From assembly GCA_017961115.1 (NCBI GenBank), contig JAGCXX010000015.1, positions 1-48,165 on the forward strand: a stretch of 48,165 bases of DNA, in the 5' to 3' direction. The notes below the pieces were generated by a model. It was not told the DNA's origin. It made no database searches and saw only the letters and a list, made by a program, of their open reading frames with translations. Source of the DNA: Prevotella sp. (GTDB taxonomy: Bacteria; Bacteroidota; Bacteroidia; Bacteroidales; Bacteroidaceae). The stretch's first letter is position 1; every line of letters starts with the position of its first letter. Positions 26,064 through 32,946 of the stretch are shown in pieces. Both the position numbers and the translations under genes were made by a program.

Positions 26064-26885
26064 ATGGGATTTCTAAAGACATTGTTTGGCGGCAAGGAAG
26101 AGTCGCCCGAGGAAAAGAAAGAGCGTGAGGAAGCTCACCACTTCGATGTGTTGCGCACCGATGGCGTCCGTGCCTTGCACACTGGCAGGTATGCCTTTGC
26201 CGTAACGTGCTTCACCAAGGCACTTGAGATCAAAGACGACCTGGAGACGCACGACTACCTCTCGCAGGCATATATCCAGAACGAGCAACTTCAAGAAGGC
26301 TACAACGAACTCAGCCTACTTGCCGAGGCACAGCCCGACAACATCCACATCCTCGCATCGATGGCCAAGGTGGCCTATATGATGGAGAACTACACGCTGA
26401 TGGCAGAATGCTGCGAGAAAGCCATGCACATCGACATGGACAACGCCGAAATCATGTTTCTCTATGCCCGTGCCTCACGCGGACAACATGATGCGGTGAA
26501 TGCCATCGCGATGTATACCAAGACGCTCATGCTCGATGAGAACTTCGCCTCAGCCAATCTTGAACGGGGTCAGTTGCTCTTGGAAGAGGGCGACATTGAT
26601 GGCGCCGAGGAGGATGCCGACCATCTGATGGAGGTGGCTCCCAACTCAGAAGACGTATTGCTGTTCAAGGCCAGCATCCTCATTCAGCAGCAACGAATCG
26701 GCGACGCCATCACTCTTTATGAAAGGGCCATTGAGGTCAACCCCTACTGCGAGGATGCCATAGAGGGATTGGAGAAATTAAGAGCCTTGACAAAAAGGTC
26801 GGACAAGTCAGACAAGTCGGACAGGTCAGACAAGTCGGACAAGTCGGACGAGTCGGACAGGTCGGACAGGTCGGACAAAGAATAA
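26064..26885 (+). CDS. Cytoplasmic TPR protein with repeat-derived SDK tail
   Basis: A 273-residue protein without signal peptide. A charged N-terminus (GGKEESPEEKKEREEAHH) leads into about six tetratricopeptide repeats between residues 30 and 240, for example GRYAFAVTCFTKALEIKDDL and GDAITLYERAIEVNPYCEDA. The last 29 residues consist of nine Ser-Asp-(Lys/Arg/Glu) units encoded by a 9-bp DNA repeat, ending in KE. TPR proteins are scaffolds; no partner is identifiable. It lies just upstream of the promoter of the aromatic operon, on the same strand but in its own unit. Confidence 0.85.
   Translation: MGFLKTLFGGKEESPEEKKEREEAHHFDVLRTDGVRALHTGRYAFAVTCFTKALEIKDDLETHDYLSQAYIQNEQLQEGYNELSLLAEAQPDNIHILASMAKVAYMMENYTLMAECCEKAMHIDMDNAEIMFLYARASRGQHDAVNAIAMYTKTLMLDENFASANLERGQLLLEEGDIDGAEEDADHLMEVAPNSEDVLLFKASILIQQQRIGDAITLYERAIEVNPYCEDAIEGLEKLRALTKRSDKSDKSDRSDKSDKSDESDRSDRSDKE
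26796..26876 (+). repeat. GTCSGAC repeat, site B (3' end of the TPR gene)
   Basis: Nine tandem 9-bp units of form (A/G)(A/G)GTCGGAC, in frame with the TPR gene and ending nine bases before its stop codon is complete. Two cores read GTCAGAC. The core is on the opposite strand sense (GTCGGAC) to sites A and C relative to the gene, yet both senses encode Ser-Asp. Confidence 0.9.
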
Positions 26886-26902
26886 AAAAAATGACGAATT
26901 GT

Positions 26903-26933
26903 TTTGTCAATTGGCGGGAAAGCATTAATTTTG
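26903..26933 (+). promoter_or_regulatory. Canonical promoter of the Phe/Tyr operon
   Basis: TTTG (26903-26906), exactly 19 bp, then TAATTTTG (26926-26933). Transcription would start near 26938-26940, about 20 bases before the leader-peptide ATG. Confidence 0.75.
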
Positions 26934-26960
26934 CAGCGAAAACGTCAAAATGATAATAAA

Positions 26961-27038
26961 ATGACAAGTTGGAGTACTTATTACTACTTCTATTTTTACT
27001 TTGCAAACCATTGCGAAGCGGGAAGTTGCATGCAGTAA
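26961..27038 (+). CDS. Phe/Tyr leader peptide of the aromatic amino acid operon
   Basis: A 25-codon ORF, ATG to TAA. Residues 7-14 read YYYFYFYF: eight consecutive aromatic codons (five Tyr, three Phe), with one Trp at position 4. It begins about 20 bases after the predicted transcription start of the pheA operon, behind an A-rich stretch (GATAATAAA) that would serve as a Bacteroidetes-type ribosome site. The downstream genes make exactly phenylalanine and tyrosine. The peptide's only likely job is to make the ribosome report the charging of tRNA-Tyr and tRNA-Phe. It overlaps segments 1 and 2 of the attenuator described separately. It is too short for most gene finders. Confidence 0.88.
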   Translation: MTSWSTYYYFYFYFANHCEAGSCMQ

Positions 27039-27099
27039 TCCAATAAGACGAGAATACCATACCGACAATAACCCGCTTCACCCAATGAGGCGGTTTTTT
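26999..27099 (+). promoter_or_regulatory. Four-segment transcription attenuator of the Phe/Tyr operon
   Basis: Segment 1 CTTTGC (26999-27004, over codons 13-15) pairs with segment 2 GCGAAG (27013-27018). Segment 2 extended, GAAGCGGG (27015-27022), is perfectly complementary to segment 3 CCCGCTTC (27072-27079), with a further TTG/CAA pairing (27026-27028 with 27066-27068). Segment 3 CCGCTTC (27073-27079) pairs with segment 4 GAGGCGG (27087-27093) as an intrinsic terminator with six T (27094-27099). A ribosome stalled on the Tyr/Phe codons covers segment 1, frees segment 2 to form the antiterminator 2:3, and transcription continues. With ample Tyr and Phe the terminator 3:4 forms. The architecture matches trp/phe attenuators. 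Confidence 0.82.
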
Positions 27100-27131
27100 G
27101 TTATATATATAATAATGAGTAGCACAAAGAA

Positions 27132-27974
27132 ATGAAGAGAATTGCCATTCAAGGACAAATCGGGTCGTTTCACGACATGGCAGCCCACCTGTATTTCGAG
27201 GGTGAGCAGGTGCAGATTATCTGCTGCTCCACCTTCGAGGAGGTTTATGACAGCATCCGTCGCGACCCCACCATTATCGGCATGACCGCCATCGAGAACA
27301 CCATCGCCGGCAGTCTGCTGCACAACTATGAGTTGCTGCGCGACTCAGGCACCACCGTGGTGGGTGAGCACAAGCTCCACATCCGCCACTGCATCTGCTG
27401 CCTGCCCGAAGATGACTGGGACACCATCGACGAGATACACTCCCATCCCGTAGCCCTCATGCAATGCCGTGGTTTCCTTGCCCAGCACCCGACACTCAAG
27501 GCGGTGGAGACAGAGGACACCGCCGGTGCCGCCGAGAACATCATGACCCATCAGCTGCGAGGCAAGGCAGCCATCTGCAGCGCTGAGGCAGCCCAGCTCC
27601 ATGGCATGAAGATTCTCGAGGACTCCATTGAGGACAACAAGCACAACTTCACCCGTTTCCTCGTGGTTTGCGACCCCCGGAAGGCAGATTTCCTCCGTCC
27701 GCTCAGCGAGACCGACAAGTCGAGCCTCGTCTTCTCGCTTCCCCACGAGGAAGGTGCTCTGTCGAAGGTACTCACCATCCTTTCGTTCTACAGCATCAAC
27801 CTCACCAAAATACAGTCGCTGCCCATCATCGGACACGAATGGGAATATCTGTTTTATGTCGACGTGACCTACAACAACCTCATCCGCTACCGCCAGAGCA
27901 TCGACGCCATCACCCCACTTACAAAAGAACTGAAAATTTTAGGAGAATATAGAAATGGAAGACAAACCAATTAG
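27132..27974 (+). CDS. pheA: Prephenate dehydratase
   Basis: A 280-residue monofunctional enzyme making phenylpyruvate from prephenate for phenylalanine synthesis. The catalytic prephenate dehydratase domain (about 1-180) starts IAIQGQIGSFHDMAAHLYF and has MTAIENTIAGSLL and the TRF motif in NFTRFLVV. A regulatory ACT domain follows (about 195-275, SLPHEEGALSKVLTILSFYS), where the usual ESRP motif is replaced by KIQSLP, so phenylalanine feedback may be altered. There is no chorismate mutase domain; that activity is supplied two genes downstream. It is the first structural gene after the attenuator and overlaps the aminotransferase by 20 bp. Confidence 0.95.
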   Translation: MKRIAIQGQIGSFHDMAAHLYFEGEQVQIICCSTFEEVYDSIRRDPTIIGMTAIENTIAGSLLHNYELLRDSGTTVVGEHKLHIRHCICCLPEDDWDTIDEIHSHPVALMQCRGFLAQHPTLKAVETEDTAGAAENIMTHQLRGKAAICSAEAAQLHGMKILEDSIEDNKHNFTRFLVVCDPRKADFLRPLSETDKSSLVFSLPHEEGALSKVLTILSFYSINLTKIQSLPIIGHEWEYLFYVDVTYNNLIRYRQSIDAITPLTKELKILGEYRNGRQTN

Positions 27975-29130
27975 CATACAGCCCGCAGAACGGCTCAGCC
28001 TCGTTCAGGAATATTACTTCAGCCGCAAGCTCAAGGAGGTGGCACGCCTCAATGCCGAGGGGCACGACATCATCAGCCTCGCCATCGGCAGTCCGGACAT
28101 GCCTCCCTCACCGCAGACCATCAACCGCCTGTGCGAGGTGGCACAACGCCCCGACAGCCACGGCTACCAACCGACGATGGGCACTCCCGAGCTGCGCAGC
28201 GCGATGGCGGCTTTCTACAAGAGATGGTATGGCGTCACCCTCGACCCCGCCACAGAGGTGTTGCCGCTCATCGGCAGCAAGGAAGGCATCCTCCACGTGA
28301 CGCTCGCCTTCGTCAACCCCGGTGACGGCGTGCTCGTACCCAATCCCGGCTACCCCACCTACACCTCACTCAGCAAACTCCTCGGTGCCCGCATCGTCAA
28401 CTACAACCTGCGTGAGGACAACGGATGGCAGCCTGACTTCGACGAGTTGGAGAAAATGGACCTCACCGGCATCCGACTGATGTGGACCAACTATCCCAAC
28501 ATGCCCACTGGAGGCAATGCGGTGATGGAGACCTATGAGCGGCTTGTGGACTTCGCCCGGCGGCACGGTATTGTTGTGGTGAACGACAACCCTTATTCCT
28601 TCATCCTCAACGAGCATCCCATGTCGCTGCTGCAAGTGGAGGGCGCCCGCGACTGCTGCATCGAGTTCAACTCAATGAGCAAGAGCCACAACATGCCGGG
28701 ATGGCGTGTCGGCCTCTGCGCCACCAACGCCACCTTCATCTCCTGGATTCTCAAGGTGAAGAGCAACATCGACAGCGGCACCTTCAGGGGCATCCAACTG
28801 GCTGCCGCCGAGGCATATGCCAATGATGAGGCATGGCACCGCGAGGCCAATATCGAGACCTACGGCCGACGCCGCGCCATCGCCGAGGAAATCATGCGGA
28901 CGCTCGGATGCACGTTCGACCCCTCTCAAGTGGGTATGTTCCTCTGGGGCAAGATACCCGACTGCTACACCGATGCCGAGGAACTCACCGAGCGTGTGCT
29001 CCATGAGGCGAGGGTGTTCATCACACCTGGTTTCATCTTCGGCAGCAACGGACAGCACTACATCCGCATCTCGCTCTGCGCCAAGGAGGACAAGATGCAC
29101 GAGGCGCTCGAGAGAATCAAGAAAATATAG
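27955..29130 (+). CDS. Class I/II PLP-dependent aminotransferase of the aromatic operon
   Basis: A 391-residue fold-type I aminotransferase. The N-terminal substrate arm and LAIGSPDMPPSP precede the glycine loop at GTPELRSAMAAFY; WTNYPNMPTGGNA and VVNDNPYSFIL follow. The PLP lysine is Lys243 in SMSKSHNMPGWRVG, and the distal arginine lies in YIRISLC. The sequence resembles LL-diaminopimelate/aspartate-type aminotransferases, but its place between pheA and aroG/tyrA indicates that it transaminates phenylpyruvate and hydroxyphenylpyruvate, or prephenate. Start at ATG 27955, overlapping pheA. A GTCSGAC repeat begins immediately after its stop codon. Confidence 0.9.
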   Translation: MEDKPISIQPAERLSLVQEYYFSRKLKEVARLNAEGHDIISLAIGSPDMPPSPQTINRLCEVAQRPDSHGYQPTMGTPELRSAMAAFYKRWYGVTLDPATEVLPLIGSKEGILHVTLAFVNPGDGVLVPNPGYPTYTSLSKLLGARIVNYNLREDNGWQPDFDELEKMDLTGIRLMWTNYPNMPTGGNAVMETYERLVDFARRHGIVVVNDNPYSFILNEHPMSLLQVEGARDCCIEFNSMSKSHNMPGWRVGLCATNATFISWILKVKSNIDSGTFRGIQLAAAEAYANDEAWHREANIETYGRRRAIAEEIMRTLGCTFDPSQVGMFLWGKIPDCYTDAEELTERVLHEARVFITPGFIFGSNGQHYIRISLCAKEDKMHEALERIKKI

Positions 29131-29173
29131 GTCCGACAAGTCCGACAAGTCCGACGAGTCCGACGAGTCCGAC
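29131..29173 (+). repeat. GTCSGAC repeat, site C (aminotransferase/DAHP synthase gap)
   Basis: Four complete 9-bp units and one 7-bp core (GTCCGAC with AA or GA spacers) begin at the base after the aminotransferase stop codon. They make up most of the 74-bp gap before the DAHP synthase gene. All five cores are perfect. Confidence 0.9.
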
Positions 29174-29204
29174 AAATGAATAATAATATAAAAACGATAT
29201 AATT

Positions 29205-30269
29205 ATGGAATTGCAACTTCAACCCCTGAGATTACCCAGCGACAACGAACGCCCCGTAGTCATTGCCGGACCCTGTTCGGCGGAGACAGAGGAGCAAGTG
29301 ATGGAGACCGCCTTGCAACTGGCCCGCAAAGGTTGCCACATGTTCCGTGCCGGTGTCTGGAAACCCCGCACCAAACCCGGCGGTTTTGAAGGCAACGGTG
29401 AGATGGCCCTGCCCTGGCTCCAGCGTGTAAGACAAGAGACGGGCATGCTCGTCGCCACCGAGGTGGCAACTCCCGAGCATGTGGAATTGGCGATGAAATA
29501 TGGCATCGACATCCTTTGGATTGGTGCCCGCACCACTGCCAACCCCTTTGCCATGCAGGCCCTTGCCGACTCGTTGAGAGGCATTGACGTGCCAGTTTTT
29601 GTGAAAAACCCCGTCAACCCCGACCTGGAACTATGGATTGGTGCCCTCGAGCGCATCAACCAAGCTGGTATCACCCGTCTGGCAGCCGTCCACCGCGGTT
29701 TCTCCAGCTATGACAAGAAAATCTACCGCAATCTCCCCATGTGGCAGATACCTATCGAACTGCGCCGCCGCATCCCTTCGCTGCCCATCATCTGCGACCC
29801 CAGCCACATCGGTGGACGGCGCGAGCTCATCGCCCCCCTCTGCCAGCAGTCGATGGACCTCGGCTTCGACGGTCTGCTCGTGGAATCCCACTGCGACCCC
29901 GATGCCGCATGGAGCGACGCCAAGCAGCAGGTCACTCCCGATGTGCTCGACTACATCCTCTCGCTCCTCGTCATCCGCGACGAGAAAGTCACCACTGAGG
30001 GTATCCACGAACTGCGTCAGCAGATTGACGAACTCGACAACCAACTGATGAACCTGCTTGCCAAGCGTATGCGCGTATGCCGCGAAATCGGACAATACAA
30101 GAAGGAGCACAACATGACCGTGCTGCAACCCGTAAGGTATGGTGAGATTCTCGACAAGCGCGGCGCTCAAGGCTCACTATGCGGCATGGACAGCGAGTTT
30201 GTGAAGAAAGTCTTCGAAAGCGTGCATGAGGAAAGTGTAAGGCAGCAAATGGAGATTATCAACCAATAA
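29205..30269 (+). CDS. Bifunctional DAHP synthase / chorismate mutase
   Basis: A 354-residue fusion. Residues about 1-262 are a KDPG-like DAHP synthase (PVVIAGPCSAETEEQ, GVWKPRTKPGGFEGNG, LAAVHRGFSSYDKK, IICDPSHIGGRRE) that condenses phosphoenolpyruvate and erythrose 4-phosphate. Residues about 265-350 are a type II chorismate mutase (IHELRQQIDELDNQLMNLLA, RVCREIGQYKKEHN) that makes prephenate. The fusion places the first shikimate step and the branch step in one protein, as is usual in Bacteroidetes. It is the third gene of the attenuated operon and lies 16 bp before tyrA. Confidence 0.95.
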   Translation: MELQLQPLRLPSDNERPVVIAGPCSAETEEQVMETALQLARKGCHMFRAGVWKPRTKPGGFEGNGEMALPWLQRVRQETGMLVATEVATPEHVELAMKYGIDILWIGARTTANPFAMQALADSLRGIDVPVFVKNPVNPDLELWIGALERINQAGITRLAAVHRGFSSYDKKIYRNLPMWQIPIELRRRIPSLPIICDPSHIGGRRELIAPLCQQSMDLGFDGLLVESHCDPDAAWSDAKQQVTPDVLDYILSLLVIRDEKVTTEGIHELRQQIDELDNQLMNLLAKRMRVCREIGQYKKEHNMTVLQPVRYGEILDKRGAQGSLCGMDSEFVKKVFESVHEESVRQQMEIINQ

Positions 30270-30285
30270 GCTTAAACCTCAAAAA

Positions 30286-31062
30286 ATGAAAATATTAGTT
30301 TTGGGAGCAGGCAAGATGGGCAGTTTCTTCCTCGACCTGCTGAGTTTCGACCATGAGATGGCGGTCTATGAGAAAGACCCGCTCAGGATGCGCTTCACCT
30401 ACAACACGCAGCGCTTCACCACCGTGGAGGAGATAGAGGCCTTCCAACCCGAACTGGTCATCAACGCGGTGACGGTGAAGTACACCATCCCCGCCTTCAA
30501 CGAAGTTATCCCCCACCTGCCCTCCGACTGCATCATCAGCGATATCGCTTCGGTGAAGACCGGTCTGCATGAGTACTATGAACAGTGCGGCCGCCGCTAT
30601 GTGTCGACCCACCCCATGTTCGGTCCCACCTTTGCCAACCTCCAGCAACTCAGTGAGGAGAACGCCATCATCATCAACGAGGGCGACTACATGGGGCGCA
30701 TCTTCTTCAAGGACCTCTACAGCCGTCTGGGTCTCAATATCTATGAGTATACCTTCGACGAACACGACCGCACCGTGGCTTATTCACTAAGTATCCCCTT
30801 CGTCAGCACCTTTGTCTTCGCTGCCGTGATGAAGCATCAGGACGCACCTGGCACCACCTTCAAGCGGCATATGCGCATCGCAAAAGGAGTGCTCAACGAG
30901 GATGACTACCTGTTGCAGGAAATCCTCTTCAATCCCTACACGCACGACCAGGTCTCACAGATACGCACCGAACTCAAGGAACTGCTTCATATCATCGACA
31001 CGAAGGATGCCGACGGCATGAAAGCATACCTCACCAAGATACGCAACAATGTTGCCCGATGA
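30286..31062 (+). CDS. tyrA: Prephenate dehydrogenase
   Basis: A 258-residue NAD(P)-dependent enzyme that oxidatively decarboxylates prephenate to 4-hydroxyphenylpyruvate for tyrosine. The Rossmann motif ILVLGAGKMGSFFLDLL is at 2-18, ISDIASVKTGLHEYY near 84-98, and the prephenate-site STHPMFGPTFANL near 106-118. The helical C-terminal domain includes AYSLSIPFVSTFVFAAVM. There is no ACT or mutase domain, and the protein is at the short end of the family. It is the last gene of the operon. A/T-rich sequence with a weak hairpin (AAAGCA 31093-31098 / TGCTTT 31116-31121, then T) follows. Confidence 0.93.
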   Translation: MKILVLGAGKMGSFFLDLLSFDHEMAVYEKDPLRMRFTYNTQRFTTVEEIEAFQPELVINAVTVKYTIPAFNEVIPHLPSDCIISDIASVKTGLHEYYEQCGRRYVSTHPMFGPTFANLQQLSEENAIIINEGDYMGRIFFKDLYSRLGLNIYEYTFDEHDRTVAYSLSIPFVSTFVFAAVMKHQDAPGTTFKRHMRIAKGVLNEDDYLLQEILFNPYTHDQVSQIRTELKELLHIIDTKDADGMKAYLTKIRNNVAR

Positions 31063-31144
31063 TAGTATTTTTGCATAAAAAGAAGCTGTCAGAAAGCATT
31101 TTTCTTTAAAAAAGCTGCTTTTTAATAAAAAAAACTGCAAAAAA

Positions 31145-31176
31145 TTGTTGTGATTACGCAATTTTGATTATATTTG
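31145..31176 (+). promoter_or_regulatory. Promoter of the cohesin-like gene with long leader
   Basis: TATATTTG (31169-31176) is preceded by TTG at 31148-31150 (18-bp spacing). The transcript would have a leader of about 110 bases before the ATG at 31296. That leader shows no clear hairpin or ORF. Confidence 0.55.
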
Positions 31177-31295
31177 CAACGCCACTTGAAGCCTATGGGT
31201 GAATTATGCCCTTAGGAAAGTATGGTAAAAAGGTCATTTTTAAGGCATGTCGAGATGTCTATGAGGTCTGATGATTATTAACAAAACCTTATCAT

Positions 31296-32651
31296 ATGAA
31301 ACAAAAATTTCTACTTTTGGCAATGGCATTGATTGGCTGCATGAATGTAGCCCAGGCAAAGGATGGCGTTACCAGCATTCAAGACGCTACAATCAAGCAG
31401 GGCGGCTTTGGGTGCATCACCATTAAATGCAACATGCAGGACAGGTATTACAATGCTTTCCAAATTGAGTTTAAGCTGCCTGAAGGTCTCCATTTCAATC
31501 AAGGTGTAGCAGATTATAGTTTGACAGGCATTGGCGACCCAAACTTTGTCATGAACGACAAAAAGACCGGAAAAGAAGAAGGTGTCTTCATCTTCAAGAA
31601 CATGCAAGCTGCAGAATTTGAAAAGGGTGAATACGATCTTGTCAAAATCTATTTCCAAGCAGACAAGGAGATGGAAGTAGGTACTTATCCTATCACAATC
31701 ACAGCACTCAGTCTCAGCGGTGCTAATGGCAAAGACTATTCCCCATTCAGTACTGTTGAAGAGCAATTAATTGACGCTCCAGAATCTTTCTCCGTCGAGA
31801 TTACACCTGGCGGGCCCAGAGTCCTCTCGGACACCGCAACAGAATTGCCAGAGGACAACTACACTTATGTGACACAAGAAGTTACAGAATATGAAGAGTA
31901 TGACGAGGAACAAGGAAAGAATGTGACCAAGTATAAGTTTGGTCCCAAGGAAGAGATTACTGTGGCTGAAGATTTCACCATCGGACGCTCTATCAAGGCC
32001 GACACATGGTCGACATTATGCTTGCCGTTCCCTGTTACTCTTACAGAACTGAAAGAAGCTCTTAGTGATCCAGAAATCGTATATTGGGATGGTTGGGATT
32101 ATTCAGCAGAGAATAACAAGCTCGATCTTTTCTTCTATCAGCAAGAAGTTGAGGAAATTGATGCCAACTACCCATTGTTGATCAAGACCTCTAAAGATTT
32201 CAATGATGGCTTTACCTTTAATGAAAAAATCATTGAATGTGATGAGGAAAATGCAGAAGTAAAGATAGAAGTGGGAAGAGGTTCTTCAAAGAGAATAAGC
32301 TATTTCACTGGTGTGTTAAAGGCAGGCTTAGTTCCTGACGGAAGTCTGTTCTTCAGCGGCAACAAGTTCTACTACAGCACTGGCAAGAGTCCTATCAAGG
32401 CCTTCAGGGCATATCTTACAATAGATCCTAAAGACAATCTGCAAGAGAAAGCCATCATAAGTGATGGCAGTGTGAATGTAGGAATTATGATCAACGAAAC
32501 CCCGACCTATGTTGAGGGCATCTCTACTAAACGTGTAAGCAACGACGACGTCTACTCAATAAGCGGCATCAAGATGGGCACCGAGAGTGACCTGAAGAGC
32601 ATGCAGCCGGGTATGTATATCGTAAACGGCAAGAAAGTGATTGTAAAATAA
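31296..32651 (+). CDS. Secreted protein with cohesin-like N-terminal domain
   Basis: A 451-residue exported protein. The signal sequence ends either AQA (type I) or at LIGC, a possible lipobox. Residues about 24-150 resemble a cohesin/adhesion beta-sandwich (FQIEFKLPEGLHFNQG, VGTYPITITALSLSGANG). The middle region (about 225-330, KADTWSTLCLPFPVTLTELK) is typical of large Prevotella surface proteins. The C-terminus, YSISGIKMG...MQPGMYIVNGKKVIVK, is the short terminal beta-motif common on Bacteroidales secreted proteins. Base composition is clearly more A/T-rich than the neighbouring operons. The function is unknown; carbohydrate or protein binding is a guess from the fold. A small acidic peptide gene follows 20 bp later. 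Confidence 0.7.
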   Translation: MKQKFLLLAMALIGCMNVAQAKDGVTSIQDATIKQGGFGCITIKCNMQDRYYNAFQIEFKLPEGLHFNQGVADYSLTGIGDPNFVMNDKKTGKEEGVFIFKNMQAAEFEKGEYDLVKIYFQADKEMEVGTYPITITALSLSGANGKDYSPFSTVEEQLIDAPESFSVEITPGGPRVLSDTATELPEDNYTYVTQEVTEYEEYDEEQGKNVTKYKFGPKEEITVAEDFTIGRSIKADTWSTLCLPFPVTLTELKEALSDPEIVYWDGWDYSAENNKLDLFFYQQEVEEIDANYPLLIKTSKDFNDGFTFNEKIIECDEENAEVKIEVGRGSSKRISYFTGVLKAGLVPDGSLFFSGNKFYYSTGKSPIKAFRAYLTIDPKDNLQEKAIISDGSVNVGIMINETPTYVEGISTKRVSNDDVYSISGIKMGTESDLKSMQPGMYIVNGKKVIVK

Positions 32652-32671
32652 ACCAAAAGACCACTTAAGTT

Positions 32672-32878
32672 ATGAAAAAGATATATACTGCCCCCGCTTG
32701 CGAGTTGCTGGGCACCATGACAACAGAAATTCTCGCCAACTCAGATTCCGTCACCTTGAATATTGACGATGAACTTGATAATACTTTTGGTGGCTATGCT
32801 GGTGAGGATACCGATGGCACTCACGAAGCCGATGCCAACGAGATGGTTTGGGATCATTTCGACAACAAATGGAAATAA
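32672..32878 (+). CDS. Small acidic protein, possible precursor peptide
   Basis: A 68-residue protein starting MKKIYTAPACELLGTMTTE, a form (MKK-Y-P...) that recurs in short Bacteroidales proteins with a variable tail. After about residue 26 (LANSDS) it becomes strongly acidic and Gly/Asp-rich (DELDNTFGGYAGEDTDGTHE), ending DHFDNKWK. There is one Cys, and no signal peptide or membrane segment. It shares the A/T-rich codon use of the upstream cohesin-like gene, is probably co-transcribed with it, and is closed by a strong terminator. It could be a substrate or precursor peptide exported by an unknown route, or a small cytosolic partner; function not recognised. Confidence 0.65.
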   Translation: MKKIYTAPACELLGTMTTEILANSDSVTLNIDDELDNTFGGYAGEDTDGTHEADANEMVWDHFDNKWK

Positions 32879-32892
32879 CATCTCTTTTACAT

Positions 32893-32929
32893 AAAAAATC
32901 CCTGGGCCGTTTGACTCAGGGATTTTTTT
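32893..32929 (+). terminator. Intrinsic terminator after the small acidic protein
   Basis: Arms AAAAAATCCCTG (32893-32904) and CAGGGATTTTTT (32917-32928) are perfectly complementary over 12 bp with a 12-nt loop; the 3' arm ends in seven T. It closes the cohesin-like/small-peptide unit. Confidence 0.9.
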
Positions 32930-32946
32930 AAATCCTCCTTATTCTC

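Noticed and set aside
27115-27135. A six-codon ORF (MSSTKK) overlapping the pheA ATG by ATGA.
   Set aside because: Too short to judge; no codon bias linked to the operon. Probably chance in an A-rich leader.
31063-31140. Terminator after tyrA.
   Set aside because: Only a 6-bp AAAGCA/TGCTTT stem with a 17-nt loop in A/T-rich sequence; too weak to list as a separate terminator, though a short T-run follows.
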